Notes under the pieces: model-generated | The model's database searches: none | What the model was told of the DNA's origin: nothing | Seen by the model: the letters and a program-made list of their open reading frames with translations, nothing else | Program-made: the position numbers and the translations under genes | Shown: piece by piece, positions 1-12,481 of the stretch | Position numbering within the stretch: position 1 is the stretch's first letter | Layout of the letters: the number at the start of each line of letters is the position of its first letter | Assembly: GCA_020445765.1 (NCBI GenBank) | Contig: JAGRFY010000019.1 | Location: forward strand, 1-64,000 | Length of the DNA: 64,000 nucleotides | Direction of reading: 5' to 3' | Origin: Rhodocyclaceae bacterium | GTDB lineage: Bacteria > Pseudomonadota > Gammaproteobacteria > Burkholderiales > Rhodocyclaceae

Positions 1-980
1 GCGATCGCCTCATCGCGCGACCCGACCAGTCCGATCCGCTGCCCGAGCCCGCAGACCAGTGCCAGGAAGGCCGGCGCCAGCGCGAAGCCGGGATCGGCCT
101 GCGCACTGCGACGGAGCAGCTCGGCGGCTTCCGCGAACCCCTCCCGCTGCCAGCCCCTGAGCCCCAGCACGGTGTAGGCCTTAAGGAACAGCCGCTCGGC
201 ACTGGATTCGCCGGACGAGGCACGCACCCAGTCGTGGATCGCGCGAACCAGATGGGGTTCCAGCCGGGCGACGACCGCGACCGGTGCCTCGGACAGTGCC
301 TGTTCGAGCGGACCGGCCAGCTCGAAGCGACTGGACCAGCACTGGAATCCGCTGCGGCCATCGATCAGCCGCAGGTTCAGCCTGAAGCCTTCGCCGACCG
401 AATGAAGCAAGCCGTCGAGCAGGAAGTCTGCGCCGGACCGTTGGTGAAGCGCACGTGCGGCCGGAGCGATCGCTTGCTGCTGCCATGGTGCCTGGACCGC
501 GATGCGCAGCAGCGGAATCCGACCGAGGATCGCCGCGACCTCGTCGCGCACGGCCTCGCCGAGGCGCGCTGCCGCCGTGTCGCCGGCATCCGCCCGCAGC
601 GGCAACACCAGCAGGGACGGCGCGCGATAGGCCGCTGTCTGCGGCAAGGCTGCGTGCGCCTGCGGCGCGGTGTCGAGCTCGACCACGGCCTCGAAGGCAT
701 AACCGCGTCCGCGCACGGTCTTGATCAGCCGCTGCGCGTCGCCGCTGTCACCGAGTGCCTTGCGCACGTTCTTGATGCAGGTCGCGACGGTGGTATCGGA
801 CACCACCCGTCCATGCCAGACTTCGCGCACCAGATCGTCGATCGAAAGAACCTGGCCTGGATTCGCCGCGAAGTAGGCAAGCAGATCGAACACCTTGGGC
901 TCCACCGCGAGCGCCCGGCCGGCCCGGCTCAGCGCGAATCGTTCGGTGTCGAGCTCGAATTCGTCGAAGCGGTAACGCAT
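1..980 (-). CDS. CadC-like winged-helix regulator with C-terminal repeat region (partial)
   Basis: The reading frame is open from an ATG at 980 down to base 1 and leaves the window, so the C-terminus is missing. The first ~100 residues read as an OmpR/PhoB-type winged helix, with the family's V-F-D-L-L-x-Y-F segment near residue 30 and the recognition stretch ending in T-V-R-G-R-G-Y-A-F. No receiver domain precedes it, so this is a ToxR/CadC-type one-component regulator. The part after residue ~120 has no clear membrane helix and resembles the soluble Ala/Leu-rich, TPR-like half seen in many CadC-family proteins of Xanthomonadales. The ligand and target genes are unknown. Confidence 0.8.
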   Translation of the reverse strand, partial: MRYRFDEFELDTERFALSRAGRALAVEPKVFDLLAYFAANPGQVLSIDDLVREVWHGRVVSDTTVATCIKNVRKALGDSGDAQRLIKTVRGRGYAFEAVVELDTAPQAHAALPQTAAYRAPSLLVLPLRADAGDTAAARLGEAVRDEVAAILGRIPLLRIAVQAPWQQQAIAPAARALHQRSGADFLLDGLLHSVGEGFRLNLRLIDGRSGFQCWSSRFELAGPLEQALSEAPVAVVARLEPHLVRAIHDWVRASSGESSAERLFLKAYTVLGLRGWQREGFAEAAELLRRSAQADPGFALAPAFLALVCGLGQRIGLVGSRDEAI

Positions 981-1214
981 GCCAGTTCTCCGCAGCATTG
1001 CGGTGCCCAGCTTCAATACTAGCGCCGCGGCGTCGCGCACGCGTGCCGGGACGCCGCCGGCCGTGTGCCTGGAAGCAGCACGGCACGGGCCTTGCATCGA
1101 CTTGCACGAGTCGGTTGGCGCGCGTCAACCGATATCGAACAAAATCCGATGATTCAAGGATCTGGGACTTTTCAGCGAATGTCGCAGGGGCGACAACCGG
1201 ACAGGAGCCAGCAG

Positions 1215-1499
1215 ATGTCGGACAAGCTTTCCGCGGTCGACTGCCATGGGCGCACGGTTACCGTCGGCGACCGCGTGCGCGTGCTCGGGGTGAGCCCGGA
1301 CCGCGACATGGACGAAGACGATGCCGAAATGATCGCGTTCATGATCGGCAGCGAGTGCGATGTGGATCGCATCGACGAGCACGGGCTGGTGTGGGTCAGC
1401 ATGTGGTGGAGCTGCGGCGATGGCACCGCCACCACCGCCGCCGGCCTGACGCCGGCCCAGATCGAATGGCTGGGCCCTGCACGGCAAGCCGGCAGCTAG
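1215..1499 (+). CDS. Small acidic protein of unknown function
   Basis: This 94-residue protein is not recognised. The ATG at 1215 is chosen because an AGGAG ribosome-binding site lies 8 bases upstream; in-frame starts at 1065 and 1179 lack one. The N-terminal half holds a G-D-R-V-R-V-L-G segment that looks like a small beta-barrel (KOW/SH3-like) strand pair. An acidic run (D-M-D-E-D-D-A-E) and a W-V-S-M-W-W hydrophobic strand follow. No signal peptide or membrane segment is visible. Its stop overlaps by four bases the end of the convergent oxidoreductase gene. Confidence 0.6.
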   Translation: MSDKLSAVDCHGRTVTVGDRVRVLGVSPDRDMDEDDAEMIAFMIGSECDVDRIDEHGLVWVSMWWSCGDGTATTAAGLTPAQIEWLGPARQAGS

Positions 1500-2608
1500 C
1501 GCGCGGGCGGTCGCGTGCCGGCAAACAGACCGCGATGGGCGGCGGGCTCGCAGCGCCAGTATTGTGGCGGCGCCGTCACCTGGGCACCGAGCCTGGCGGC
1601 GGCATGCCAGGGCCACCGCGGGTCGTACAGCAGACCTCTGGCGAGCGCGACGAAGTCCGCGCGGCCGTCGGCGACGATCGATTCGGCATGCTCCGCTTCG
1701 GTGATCAGGCCGACGCCGACCACCGGCATCGACACCCGGCGCTTGATCGCTTCGGCGAACGGAATCTGGTAGCCCGGTACCAGCGTGATCTTCTGGGCAG
1801 CCGAGACACCACCACTGGAAACGTGGATGAAGTCACAGCCGCGATCGTCCAGCGCACGCGCGAGTTCGATGCACTGCTCCAGATCCCAGCCGCCGTCCAC
1901 CCAGTCGCAGGCCGAAACCCGGATGCCGAGCGCCTTGTCCTGCGGGACGACCTGCCGTACCGCGTCGAAGACCTCGAGGGCCAGACGCATGCGATTGTCG
2001 AGCGGGCCGCCGTAGGCATCGTCGCGCTGGTTCGCCAGAGGCGACAGGAACTGGTGCAGCAGGTAGCCGTGGGCCGCGTGCAGTTCGATCAGATCGACAC
2101 CGAGGCGTACCGCGCGCCGGGCTGCGTCGGCGAAGGCAGTGACGACTCGGGCGATGGCCGCCTGGTCGAGCACACGGGGCAGACCATCCCCCGCGACCTG
2201 GGGGATCGGCGACGGCGCGACGGTCTGCCAACCGCCTGCGTCCGGCGCGAGTTGGGCGCCCCCCTGCCAGGGCGGGCGCACTGACGCCTTGCGGCCGGCG
2301 TGGGCCAGCTGCACGCCGATCGGCATCGTCGAATAGCGACGCACGGCGCCGAGCACGCGGCCGAGCGCGGCTTCGTTGGCGTCGTCGTAGAGGCCGAGAT
2401 CCACCGGCGAGATACGCCCCTCCGGCAACACCGCAGTTGCCTCGGTGATCAACAGCGCTGCGCCCGACATGGCAAGCTGGCCGAGATGCATCAGATGCCA
2501 GTCGGTGGCGCAACCGTCGGCGGCCGAGTATTGACACATCGGGGCGACGACGATCCGGTTTTCGAGATCGAGGGGCCCGATACGGGCGGGAGAAAACAAT
2601 TGGCTCAT
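1496..2608 (-). CDS. NADH:flavin oxidoreductase, Old Yellow Enzyme family (YqjM/XenA type)
   Basis: This 370-residue FMN enzyme should reduce activated C=C bonds of alpha,beta-unsaturated carbonyls or nitro compounds with NAD(P)H. The thermophilic-like OYE subgroup is indicated by P-M-C-Q-Y-S at residues 23-28, with the redox-tuning Cys25 and Tyr27, and by the substrate-binding pair H177 and H180 in H-A-A-H. The following L-L-H-Q-F-L-S-P-x-x-N-Q-R-x-D segment is also typical. Length matches the family (about 340-370). It is a lone gene, convergent with the small ORF ending at 1499. The physiological substrate cannot be told. Confidence 0.93.
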   Translation of the reverse strand: MSQLFSPARIGPLDLENRIVVAPMCQYSAADGCATDWHLMHLGQLAMSGAALLITEATAVLPEGRISPVDLGLYDDANEAALGRVLGAVRRYSTMPIGVQLAHAGRKASVRPPWQGGAQLAPDAGGWQTVAPSPIPQVAGDGLPRVLDQAAIARVVTAFADAARRAVRLGVDLIELHAAHGYLLHQFLSPLANQRDDAYGGPLDNRMRLALEVFDAVRQVVPQDKALGIRVSACDWVDGGWDLEQCIELARALDDRGCDFIHVSSGGVSAAQKITLVPGYQIPFAEAIKRRVSMPVVGVGLITEAEHAESIVADGRADFVALARGLLYDPRWPWHAAARLGAQVTAPPQYWRCEPAAHRGLFAGTRPPAR

Positions 2609-3027
2609 GGTGCCTCCGGTACCTTCGGGTGATCACGACATCGGCGGCGGCCAATGGCGCAAGGGCAGGCCGGTTCGACGCGTCGTCTGCGGCGGCGGGC
2701 GACGCCGCCGTCAGATAGCGCGACAGGGCACCACACGGCCTGCGGCCGGCGCGGGCGCCGGCGTGTCGCATGCCACCGCATCTTAGCAGGCGATTCCCGG
2801 ACATTGCGGGGCGATCGTCGGCCAGCGCAGGGCGTGCCTTCACACCCGAAAATTCCGTGTGCAGCCGTGATCTTGCTCGCACTTCGGGACAATACCGGCT
2901 GGATCGGAGCATTCGGCGGTGATAGGCTGAAAGTTATAGATACAGCAGCAATGTCGCGCGCGCGTCATGCGGCCGAAGAGCCGCGACCCGCGCACCCGGT
3001 GGGTCAGCCGAGGCAGTGCATGGACCT
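2609..3027. other. Divergent intergenic region without a supported gene
   Basis: This stretch separates the divergent oxidoreductase and c-di-GMP genes. Open frames here are short and lack family motifs. A TATAGA-like hexamer at 2935-2940 lies about 90 bases before the c-di-GMP gene and could be a -10 element, but no convincing -35 accompanies it. No riboswitch of the GEMM c-di-GMP class was recognised. Confidence 0.5.
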
Positions 3028-5538
3028 ATGACCGGTCGACTATTTTCTTCGTTATGGAACCCCTTGCGGCGCGCCCTCGGCGGCGCGCCCGAATCCGGCC
3101 GTGGGTCAGCGGCCGAAGCGGCGCCCCGGCGAAGTTCCCTCGCGCGCGCGCTCGCGCACCGGATGATCGTGTTCGTCGCACTGCTGCTGGTGGCGAGCCA
3201 GGTCCTGGTGTTCCTGGCGATCGACCGCGCCGTGTCGTCCAACACCCTGGTCAGCGTGCGTGAGGAGATCGCGGTCGGCGAGCGGATCTTCCACCGCTTG
3301 CTGCGCGAGCGCTCCGAACAACTCATCACCGCCGCCCGCCTGCTGACCTCGGATTTCGCGTTTCGCCAGGCCATCGCCAGTGGCGACCAGGGCACGATCG
3401 CGTCGGCCCTCAACAACCACGGATCCCGCATCGGCGCCGAGAAGATGGTGCTGGTCGGACCCGATGGCCGGATCATGGCCACCGCGGGCGCCACCGCAGC
3501 GGCCTCGCCGAGCGCAGCCGCGACCGCGTTCTCCGCGCTGGTCGCCGAAGCCGCCAGATCCGGCACTGCATCGGCGATCAAGCTGAGCGACGGCGAACCC
3601 TGCCAGGTGGTGGTGGTCCCGGTGCTCGCGCCTGCACCGATCGGCTGGGTGGTGCTGGGCTTCAGCATCGATGCACGACTGGCCGAGGAATTGAGTGCGC
3701 TGACCTCGCTCGACATCTCGTTCGCCGGCTGGCAGCGCGATCGAGGCTGGACGCTGGCGGCCAGCACGCTAGGCGCCGAACGACGCGAACAACTGCGACG
3801 CACGTTGGCCGACGTATCGCCGACCGGCACGATCAGCAAGCTTGCGACGATGGTCGCCGACGACCATGTCACGTCGGCGTCGGCACTGTCGATCGACGAC
3901 AACCATGCGGTGCTGGCGATCCTGCAACGCTCGATGACCGAGGCGCTCGCGCGATTCGGCAGCCTTCGCGAGATTCTGCTGTGGCTGGGGGCCATCAGCC
4001 TCGGCGCGACGATCGTCGGCAGCCTGCTGATCGCACGCAGCATCTCGCGCCCGGTGACCGCCTTGGTGGCATTCGCCCAGCGGCTGGAAGGCGGCGACTA
4101 CGAGCACGGTCCGCCCCCCGGCGGCAATGACGAACTCGGCCAGCTCGCCACCGCATTCAACAGCATGAGGCTGGCGATTTCGGCGCGCGAACAGCAAATC
4201 AAGGCGATGGCCTACCACGATTCGCTGACTGGCCTGCCGAATCGCGTGCTGTTCAACGATCGGCTGCATCAGGCGATCGGCGTTGCCCAGCGGCTCGATC
4301 ATCCGGTCAGCGTGATGCTGATCGACCTCAATCGCTTCAAGGAAGTGAACGACACGCTCGGACACTATGTCGGCGACCTGCTGTTGCGGGAGGTCGCGGT
4401 TCGATTGCGGAGTGCGCTGACACGGGCTTCGGACACGGCGGCCCGACTCGGCGGCGACGAGTTCGCCGTGCTGCTGCCGGCCGTCGGAGCGGCCAAGGCG
4501 CAGGAGGTGGCGCAGCGCCTGCGGCAGGCGTTGATGCAACCGGTCGAGATCGAAGGGCACCTGCTCGATGTCGACGGCAGCATCGGCGTCGCCAGTTTCC
4601 CGCAACACGCCGACGAGCCCAATCTGCTGATGAGCCGGGCCGACGCGGCGATGTATGTCTGCAAGCGCCGGCGACTTCCCTGCGTCGTGTTCGAGGACGG
4701 CCACGAGGCCGAACTGGACGGGAGCGAGACGCTGGCGCTGGCGACCGAACTGCGCCAGGCAGCGGAACGCAGCGAGTTTCGCCTGTACTACCAGCCGCGG
4801 GTCGACCTGTCACGACGCGGCACCATGCACGCCGAGGCGCTGATCCGCTGGCAACATCCGCAGCGCGGTATGCTGATGCCCAACGAGTTCATTCCGTTCG
4901 CGGAGCGAACCGAATGCATCCATGCCGTGACGCTTTGGGTGTTCGCCGAGGCCTTTGCCCAGGTCGCCCGCTGGCGCCGGCAGGGGCTGCCGATGTCGCT
5001 GTCGATCAACCTGTCGGTGCGCGACCTGCTGTCGGAAGCACTCGTGCCCGGGCTGCTGCAGCTCTTGCAGGCCCACGAGGCATCGGCCCACTGGTTCGTG
5101 CTCGAGATCACCGAAAGCGCGCTCATGGACGATCCGGAACGCACGCGGAAGATCGCCGCGCAACTCAGGAATCTGGGTTTCGGCCTGTCGCTCGACGATT
5201 TCGGCAGTGGCTATTCGTCGCTCGCGCAGATCAAGCGCTTGCCGGTGACCGAGATCAAGATCGATCAGTCCTTCGTCGCCAAGGTCACGACCGAAAGGGA
5301 TGATCTCGCGATCGTCCGCTCGGTGATCGACCTCGCCCACAACATGAACCTCGAGGTGGTCGCCGAAGGCGTCGAGTCGCAACAGGCGCTGGACCTGCTG
5401 CAAAGGCTGTGCTGCGATCATGCCCAGGGTTACCATGTCGGCATACCGATGCCTGCGAAGGATTTCGAGCAGTGGATTCGCAGGCCCCGTACCGCTCGCG
5501 GCGAAGTTGCCGTGGCGCACAAGGAATTCGACGCATGA
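3028..5538 (+). CDS. Membrane-bound sensor with HAMP, GGDEF and EAL domains
   Basis: This ~836-residue protein should make and/or degrade cyclic di-GMP. An N-terminal membrane helix (about residues 45-65) is followed by a ~240-residue periplasmic Cache-like region, a second helix near 315-335, a HAMP domain, GGDEF (motif G-G-D-E-F near 475) and EAL (E-A-L near 603). The inhibitory I-site R-x-x-D lies five residues before GGDEF. Both signature motifs are intact, so either activity is possible. The ATG at 3028 is used; an in-frame GTG at 3016 also fits, and neither has a strong ribosome-binding site. Its stop overlaps the start of the next gene (ATGA), so the three genes to 7099 form an operon. 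Confidence 0.92.
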   Translation: MTGRLFSSLWNPLRRALGGAPESGRGSAAEAAPRRSSLARALAHRMIVFVALLLVASQVLVFLAIDRAVSSNTLVSVREEIAVGERIFHRLLRERSEQLITAARLLTSDFAFRQAIASGDQGTIASALNNHGSRIGAEKMVLVGPDGRIMATAGATAAASPSAAATAFSALVAEAARSGTASAIKLSDGEPCQVVVVPVLAPAPIGWVVLGFSIDARLAEELSALTSLDISFAGWQRDRGWTLAASTLGAERREQLRRTLADVSPTGTISKLATMVADDHVTSASALSIDDNHAVLAILQRSMTEALARFGSLREILLWLGAISLGATIVGSLLIARSISRPVTALVAFAQRLEGGDYEHGPPPGGNDELGQLATAFNSMRLAISAREQQIKAMAYHDSLTGLPNRVLFNDRLHQAIGVAQRLDHPVSVMLIDLNRFKEVNDTLGHYVGDLLLREVAVRLRSALTRASDTAARLGGDEFAVLLPAVGAAKAQEVAQRLRQALMQPVEIEGHLLDVDGSIGVASFPQHADEPNLLMSRADAAMYVCKRRRLPCVVFEDGHEAELDGSETLALATELRQAAERSEFRLYYQPRVDLSRRGTMHAEALIRWQHPQRGMLMPNEFIPFAERTECIHAVTLWVFAEAFAQVARWRRQGLPMSLSINLSVRDLLSEALVPGLLQLLQAHEASAHWFVLEITESALMDDPERTRKIAAQLRNLGFGLSLDDFGSGYSSLAQIKRLPVTEIKIDQSFVAKVTTERDDLAIVRSVIDLAHNMNLEVVAEGVESQQALDLLQRLCCDHAQGYHVGIPMPAKDFEQWIRRPRTARGEVAVAHKEFDA

Positions 5539-6407
5539 TCCGGGTTCGTACCCTGTTGCTCGCCCTGTGGGCGATGCAGTGCCTCGCCAGCCATGCCGGA
5601 CTGATCGACCAGGTCGGTGTCGAATTGCGCCTCGACGACAACCTGGCACGCGCCGAACTCGATGGCGACATCACCAGCGACAGCACGCTGGAGGTCTCCG
5701 CAGACGCCGGGGCTGGCTATCAGGTGAGCGACAGCGACCGCCTGAAGCTGAGTTTCGAGCTTTCGGCGAGCGCGTTCCGTCGCTATGACGGCCTCGACCA
5801 TGTCGCCGCCCGGGTCGCGCTGACGCACCGCCACAAGTTCGGCCTAGGCGCCTATGCCCCAGCGCTGGCCCTCGCGGTGTCGGCCAGTCGCCTGATCTAT
5901 CGCGACAGCGCCCGCACCGGGTGGCAGTACGAGGCCGGAGCCACGCTGCACAAGCGTTTTTCGCCGCGCGTGGACATACAGGCCGGTTATGGATTCCAGT
6001 TGCGCCGCTCGGACGACGTCGGCGAGCGGGTGTTGCCGCAGATCGCGGCCGACGTCTTCGACACCAGCAGCCGCCATCTGAGGCTCGGCATCAATGCCAT
6101 GCTGACGCCGAGCTACCTGCTCGGCGCCAGCTACGCGATCCACAAGGGCGACATCGTGTCGACGACGCTGCGCAATCTGCCGATCTTTCTGGCCTCCGAC
6201 GCGATTGCACCAGACGAAGTGTTCGGCCCCGACCGCTTTGCGTATACCCTCACGGCCATGACCCGCGACCTGCAACTCTCGCTCAGCCGCCTGATCGGCG
6301 CCGACGCGTCGATGACCTTCGGCTACCAGCTGATCGACAGCAATGCGGAAGGAGGCATCGCATATCGTTCCATTCTGCTGCGGGCTACCTACCTGCAGCA
6401 ATTCTGA
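5535..6407 (+). CDS. Predicted outer-membrane beta-barrel protein
   Basis: The protein has 290 residues and a clear signal peptide (about 22 residues, ending near S-H-A-G). The rest alternates polar and hydrophobic residues in short strands rich in Tyr, Arg and Asp. It ends in aromatic Phe after a strand (L-Q-Q-F), as in beta-barrel proteins assembled by the BAM complex. No specific family was recognised. The ATG overlaps the stop of the c-di-GMP gene, so the two are translationally coupled. A role in surface attachment or export under c-di-GMP control is inference from context only. Confidence 0.75.
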   Translation: MIRVRTLLLALWAMQCLASHAGLIDQVGVELRLDDNLARAELDGDITSDSTLEVSADAGAGYQVSDSDRLKLSFELSASAFRRYDGLDHVAARVALTHRHKFGLGAYAPALALAVSASRLIYRDSARTGWQYEAGATLHKRFSPRVDIQAGYGFQLRRSDDVGERVLPQIAADVFDTSSRHLRLGINAMLTPSYLLGASYAIHKGDIVSTTLRNLPIFLASDAIAPDEVFGPDRFAYTLTAMTRDLQLSLSRLIGADASMTFGYQLIDSNAEGGIAYRSILLRATYLQQF

Positions 6408-6412
6408 CGACG

Positions 6413-7099
6413 ATGCCGCTACCCACCCCCTGTTCCGCACTTCGACTGGCCGCCCTGATGTCGGCGTGCCTGCTGGCGGCGACCAGCGCTTCGGCGGGCG
6501 AGCTGAGAGCACTGGTCCGGGACGGCGACGGCAAGCCGCTCGCGGACGCGGTCGTGGTGGCAGTTGCCCACGTCGCCGGGCAACGGGCCGGCCGGCCGGC
6601 GGCGCCCGGTACCGACACCATCATCATCGATCAGGTGAACAAGGAGTTCATTCCGTACGTGCTGCCGGTCGAGGTCGGCACGTCGGTCAATTTCCCGAAC
6701 CGCGACAACATTCGCCATCACGTCTATTCGTTTTCCGATGCCAAGCGCTTCGAACTGCCGCTGTACATCGGCGATCCGGCAGCCCCGGTATTGTTCGACA
6801 AACCCGGCACCGTGATCCTCGGCTGCAACATCCACGACTGGATGATCGCCTACGTCTATGTCGCGAACAGTCCGTATTACGCCAAGACCGATGCCGCCGG
6901 CACCGCCACACTGGCGCAATTGCCTAGCGGGCGCTACAGCGTCCGCGTCTGGCACCCGAGACTCGCCGGCACCGAAGACGAGACCACGAAGCCGCTCGCC
7001 GTGACCGACGAGGGCGTCGTCGAGGCGAGCTGGCAGATTTCGCTGACCCCGGACTTCCGCATTCCGCGAGCGCCGGTGCCGGGTCAGGCCGGCTACTAG
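6413..7099 (+). CDS. Secreted cupredoxin-like protein ("methylamine utilization" annotated family)
   Basis: The 228-residue product begins with a signal peptide (A-T-S-A-S-A-G cleavage region near residue 28). It resembles the family often labelled methylamine utilization protein: a plastocyanin-like fold followed by a carboxypeptidase-regulatory-like beta domain. Candidate type 1 copper ligands are the His pair in N-I-R-H-H-V-Y near residue 100 and C-N-I-H-D-W-M near residue 140, which supplies Cys, His and Met. It starts five bases after the barrel gene and closes the operon. An actual role in methylamine metabolism is unlikely, because no such genes are nearby. Confidence 0.82.
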   Translation: MPLPTPCSALRLAALMSACLLAATSASAGELRALVRDGDGKPLADAVVVAVAHVAGQRAGRPAAPGTDTIIIDQVNKEFIPYVLPVEVGTSVNFPNRDNIRHHVYSFSDAKRFELPLYIGDPAAPVLFDKPGTVILGCNIHDWMIAYVYVANSPYYAKTDAAGTATLAQLPSGRYSVRVWHPRLAGTEDETTKPLAVTDEGVVEASWQISLTPDFRIPRAPVPGQAGY

Positions 7100-7561
7100 C
7101 ACGCGCGACATCCCGGCACAGCGGCAATACGAGGACGCAGGCCAAGCGCCCGCCGGATGCCCGCTCGATGACCGTCGCCGATACGGCGGCATCAAGGCCG
7201 CCTGCAGTTTCCCGTCTTCTTGCCGATCGCCATCGAACGGTCCTGGCTGCGGGCTTCCGCGACGAATTTTCCCTCGCACCTGATGCCTGAGAACTTCCTG
7301 GTGCCCGCGATAAAGGCCGATTCGCCAATGCCTCCGGAGGAATCCTGAAGGTCTCGAAGCTGCCGCGACCCTTGTTCTTCGGCGCGAGCGCCCGGTCGGA
7401 CGTCGGCCATTTCCGCCGGTTAGCGGCATTCTGGTGCGTCCGATGACCGACGCTCGTGCGGCCCGTCGGTCGAATTGCCGGACTGCGCGCGGCGCGGCAT
7501 GGAAGATGGTTCGGTCGCGCGCCGTGCTTGCCTACCCGGCGAAAAAGGCGCTCACTAGCCC
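7100..7561. other. Intergenic region without a supported gene
   Basis: About 460 bases lie between the convergent cupredoxin-like gene and the small membrane-protein gene. Several frames stay open because of the high GC content, including a 72-codon frame at 7192-7410 on the minus strand. None shows a ribosome-binding site plus recognisable motif. No RNA gene or strong terminator hairpin was seen. Confidence 0.5.
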
Positions 7562-8113
7562 TTATTGCAGTATGAATCGGCGAACGAGCGTCGCCGTTCC
7601 CGCCGACAGCAGGTAGCCGACCGCTGCCAGCAGCACCGTAAACTTGAGTCCGGCACACCAGCTTGCGATCTTGGCGAGAAATTCGGTGGCGCCCTGCGCC
7701 GACATTGACAGGATGGCAAGATTCTCGATGGCGTCGAGCGGGGTTGCCGCCAGCACCGCCCACGCCACGAATGACCCAATCATCGCCACCGGGTTGTGGT
7801 CGGCCCCGGAGAGCATGGTGCAGGCGAGCGCGAGCGCGGGCGGATAGCACAGCAGGAACAGGTAGTCCCACAGCGTCTGGATTCGAACCTGGTCTTCCAG
7901 CCCTTGCCAGCTGGCGAGGATTTCCGCTGCCCGTTCGCCCGACCACGCGAACTCGAGCGCCAGGATGCCCCCGGGTACTCGAGTCTGGAGGACCTGGTCG
8001 ATCGGGCCCAATCGGCTCAGCATCACCCAGGCCGACACGGCGACGAGAATTGCCAGCAGCAACCCGCGCTGCGACCATGCGAGACTGTTGAAGGGTGGCG
8101 CCAGGCTGGTCAT
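7562..8113 (-). CDS. Small integral membrane protein of unknown function
   Basis: The 183-residue protein has about four hydrophobic segments: near residues 14-32, 78-98, 105-125 and 155-175. The ATG at 8113 is preferred over an upstream in-frame start at 8284, because the intervening ~57 residues are Arg/Pro/Ser-rich and look untranslated. No conserved catalytic motif is visible. It stands alone between two gene-poor stretches and downstream of gyrB on the same strand, separated from it by about 620 bases. Confidence 0.65.
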   Translation of the reverse strand: MTSLAPPFNSLAWSQRGLLLAILVAVSAWVMLSRLGPIDQVLQTRVPGGILALEFAWSGERAAEILASWQGLEDQVRIQTLWDYLFLLCYPPALALACTMLSGADHNPVAMIGSFVAWAVLAATPLDAIENLAILSMSAQGATEFLAKIASWCAGLKFTVLLAAVGYLLSAGTATLVRRFILQ

Positions 8114-8734
8114 GTCGGCTTGTCCGCGCTGGGTGAACGAATCTTGACGGCACGAGGATACACGCATCCAGGACCGGTCCGGTGGCTTCGTCGGCAGGGC
8201 AACCGAGCCATCGTACGGGGAGGCGACGGCAGCTTGGGATCCCGGCGCGCGGCGCGGACGTGATCTTGCAGCGCGGATGGACAAGAGGCGGCACCCGTAC
8301 CCGCGCGATTCGAATCGCGTCCGGACGTGGCGGCGGCCTGAGGGAGTGCCGCATCACCGAACCGGACTCTGTCCATTCATGCGGGCTTAACGGCGATGCC
8401 ATCGACGAGGCTTCGTCCGGACCCGACAACCGATCGGGTACCTCGGCGACGGAAGCGCGGGATTGGCCTGAGCGGTCCACTGCACGAGAGTCCACAACGG
8501 CTTCGCGCAATTCGGCGGGTACGAGCCTCATTGCCAACGGCATCAATGGCGACATCTGACGGGCCAGAATCGCCGAGGCGTGTCGCCTGCCGAAACGATG
8601 GGCGCCGGTGGCTCGGCACATGCCGTGGCCTCCGGCGTGTGCACCGACGCGGAGGGTTCACGCCCAACTGTCGCGATTCATGCCACCGGTTGACTGATCC
8701 GTGCCGTCGAAAGGCCCGACCGGTCCGCGTCGAT
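8114..8734. other. Gene-free stretch downstream of gyrB containing a 16-bp perfect palindrome
   Basis: No gene could be supported in these ~620 bases. Open frames on both strands are Arg/Pro/Ser-rich shadows. A perfect 16-base palindrome, CGCGATTCGAATCGCG, occupies 8304-8319. It contains a T-loop-like TTCGAAT but no tRNA body surrounds it. It could be a dimeric-protein operator or chance. Confidence 0.45.
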
Positions 8735-12417
<3,683 letters not shown>

Positions 12418-12481
12418 CGGGGGCGTTCTCCGTCTTGATTCGTCTTGGTTGTGGTGGTGAGGCTTGTTGTTGTATTCGGTT

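Noticed and set aside
7192..7410. 72-codon minus-strand frame in the 7.1-7.5 kb gap
   Set aside because: It has a polar, basic composition that could be a small protein, but no ribosome-binding site or family motif was found, so it is not listed as a gene.
8300..8325. Possible tRNA T-arm because of TTCGAAT
   Set aside because: No acceptor, anticodon or D stem can be folded around it; it is only a palindrome.
6924..8621. 565-codon minus-strand frame covering the 7.1-7.5 kb gap
   Set aside because: Low-complexity Arg/Pro/Ser-rich translation that crosses a confident gene on the other strand and another frame of a membrane protein; judged a high-GC artefact.
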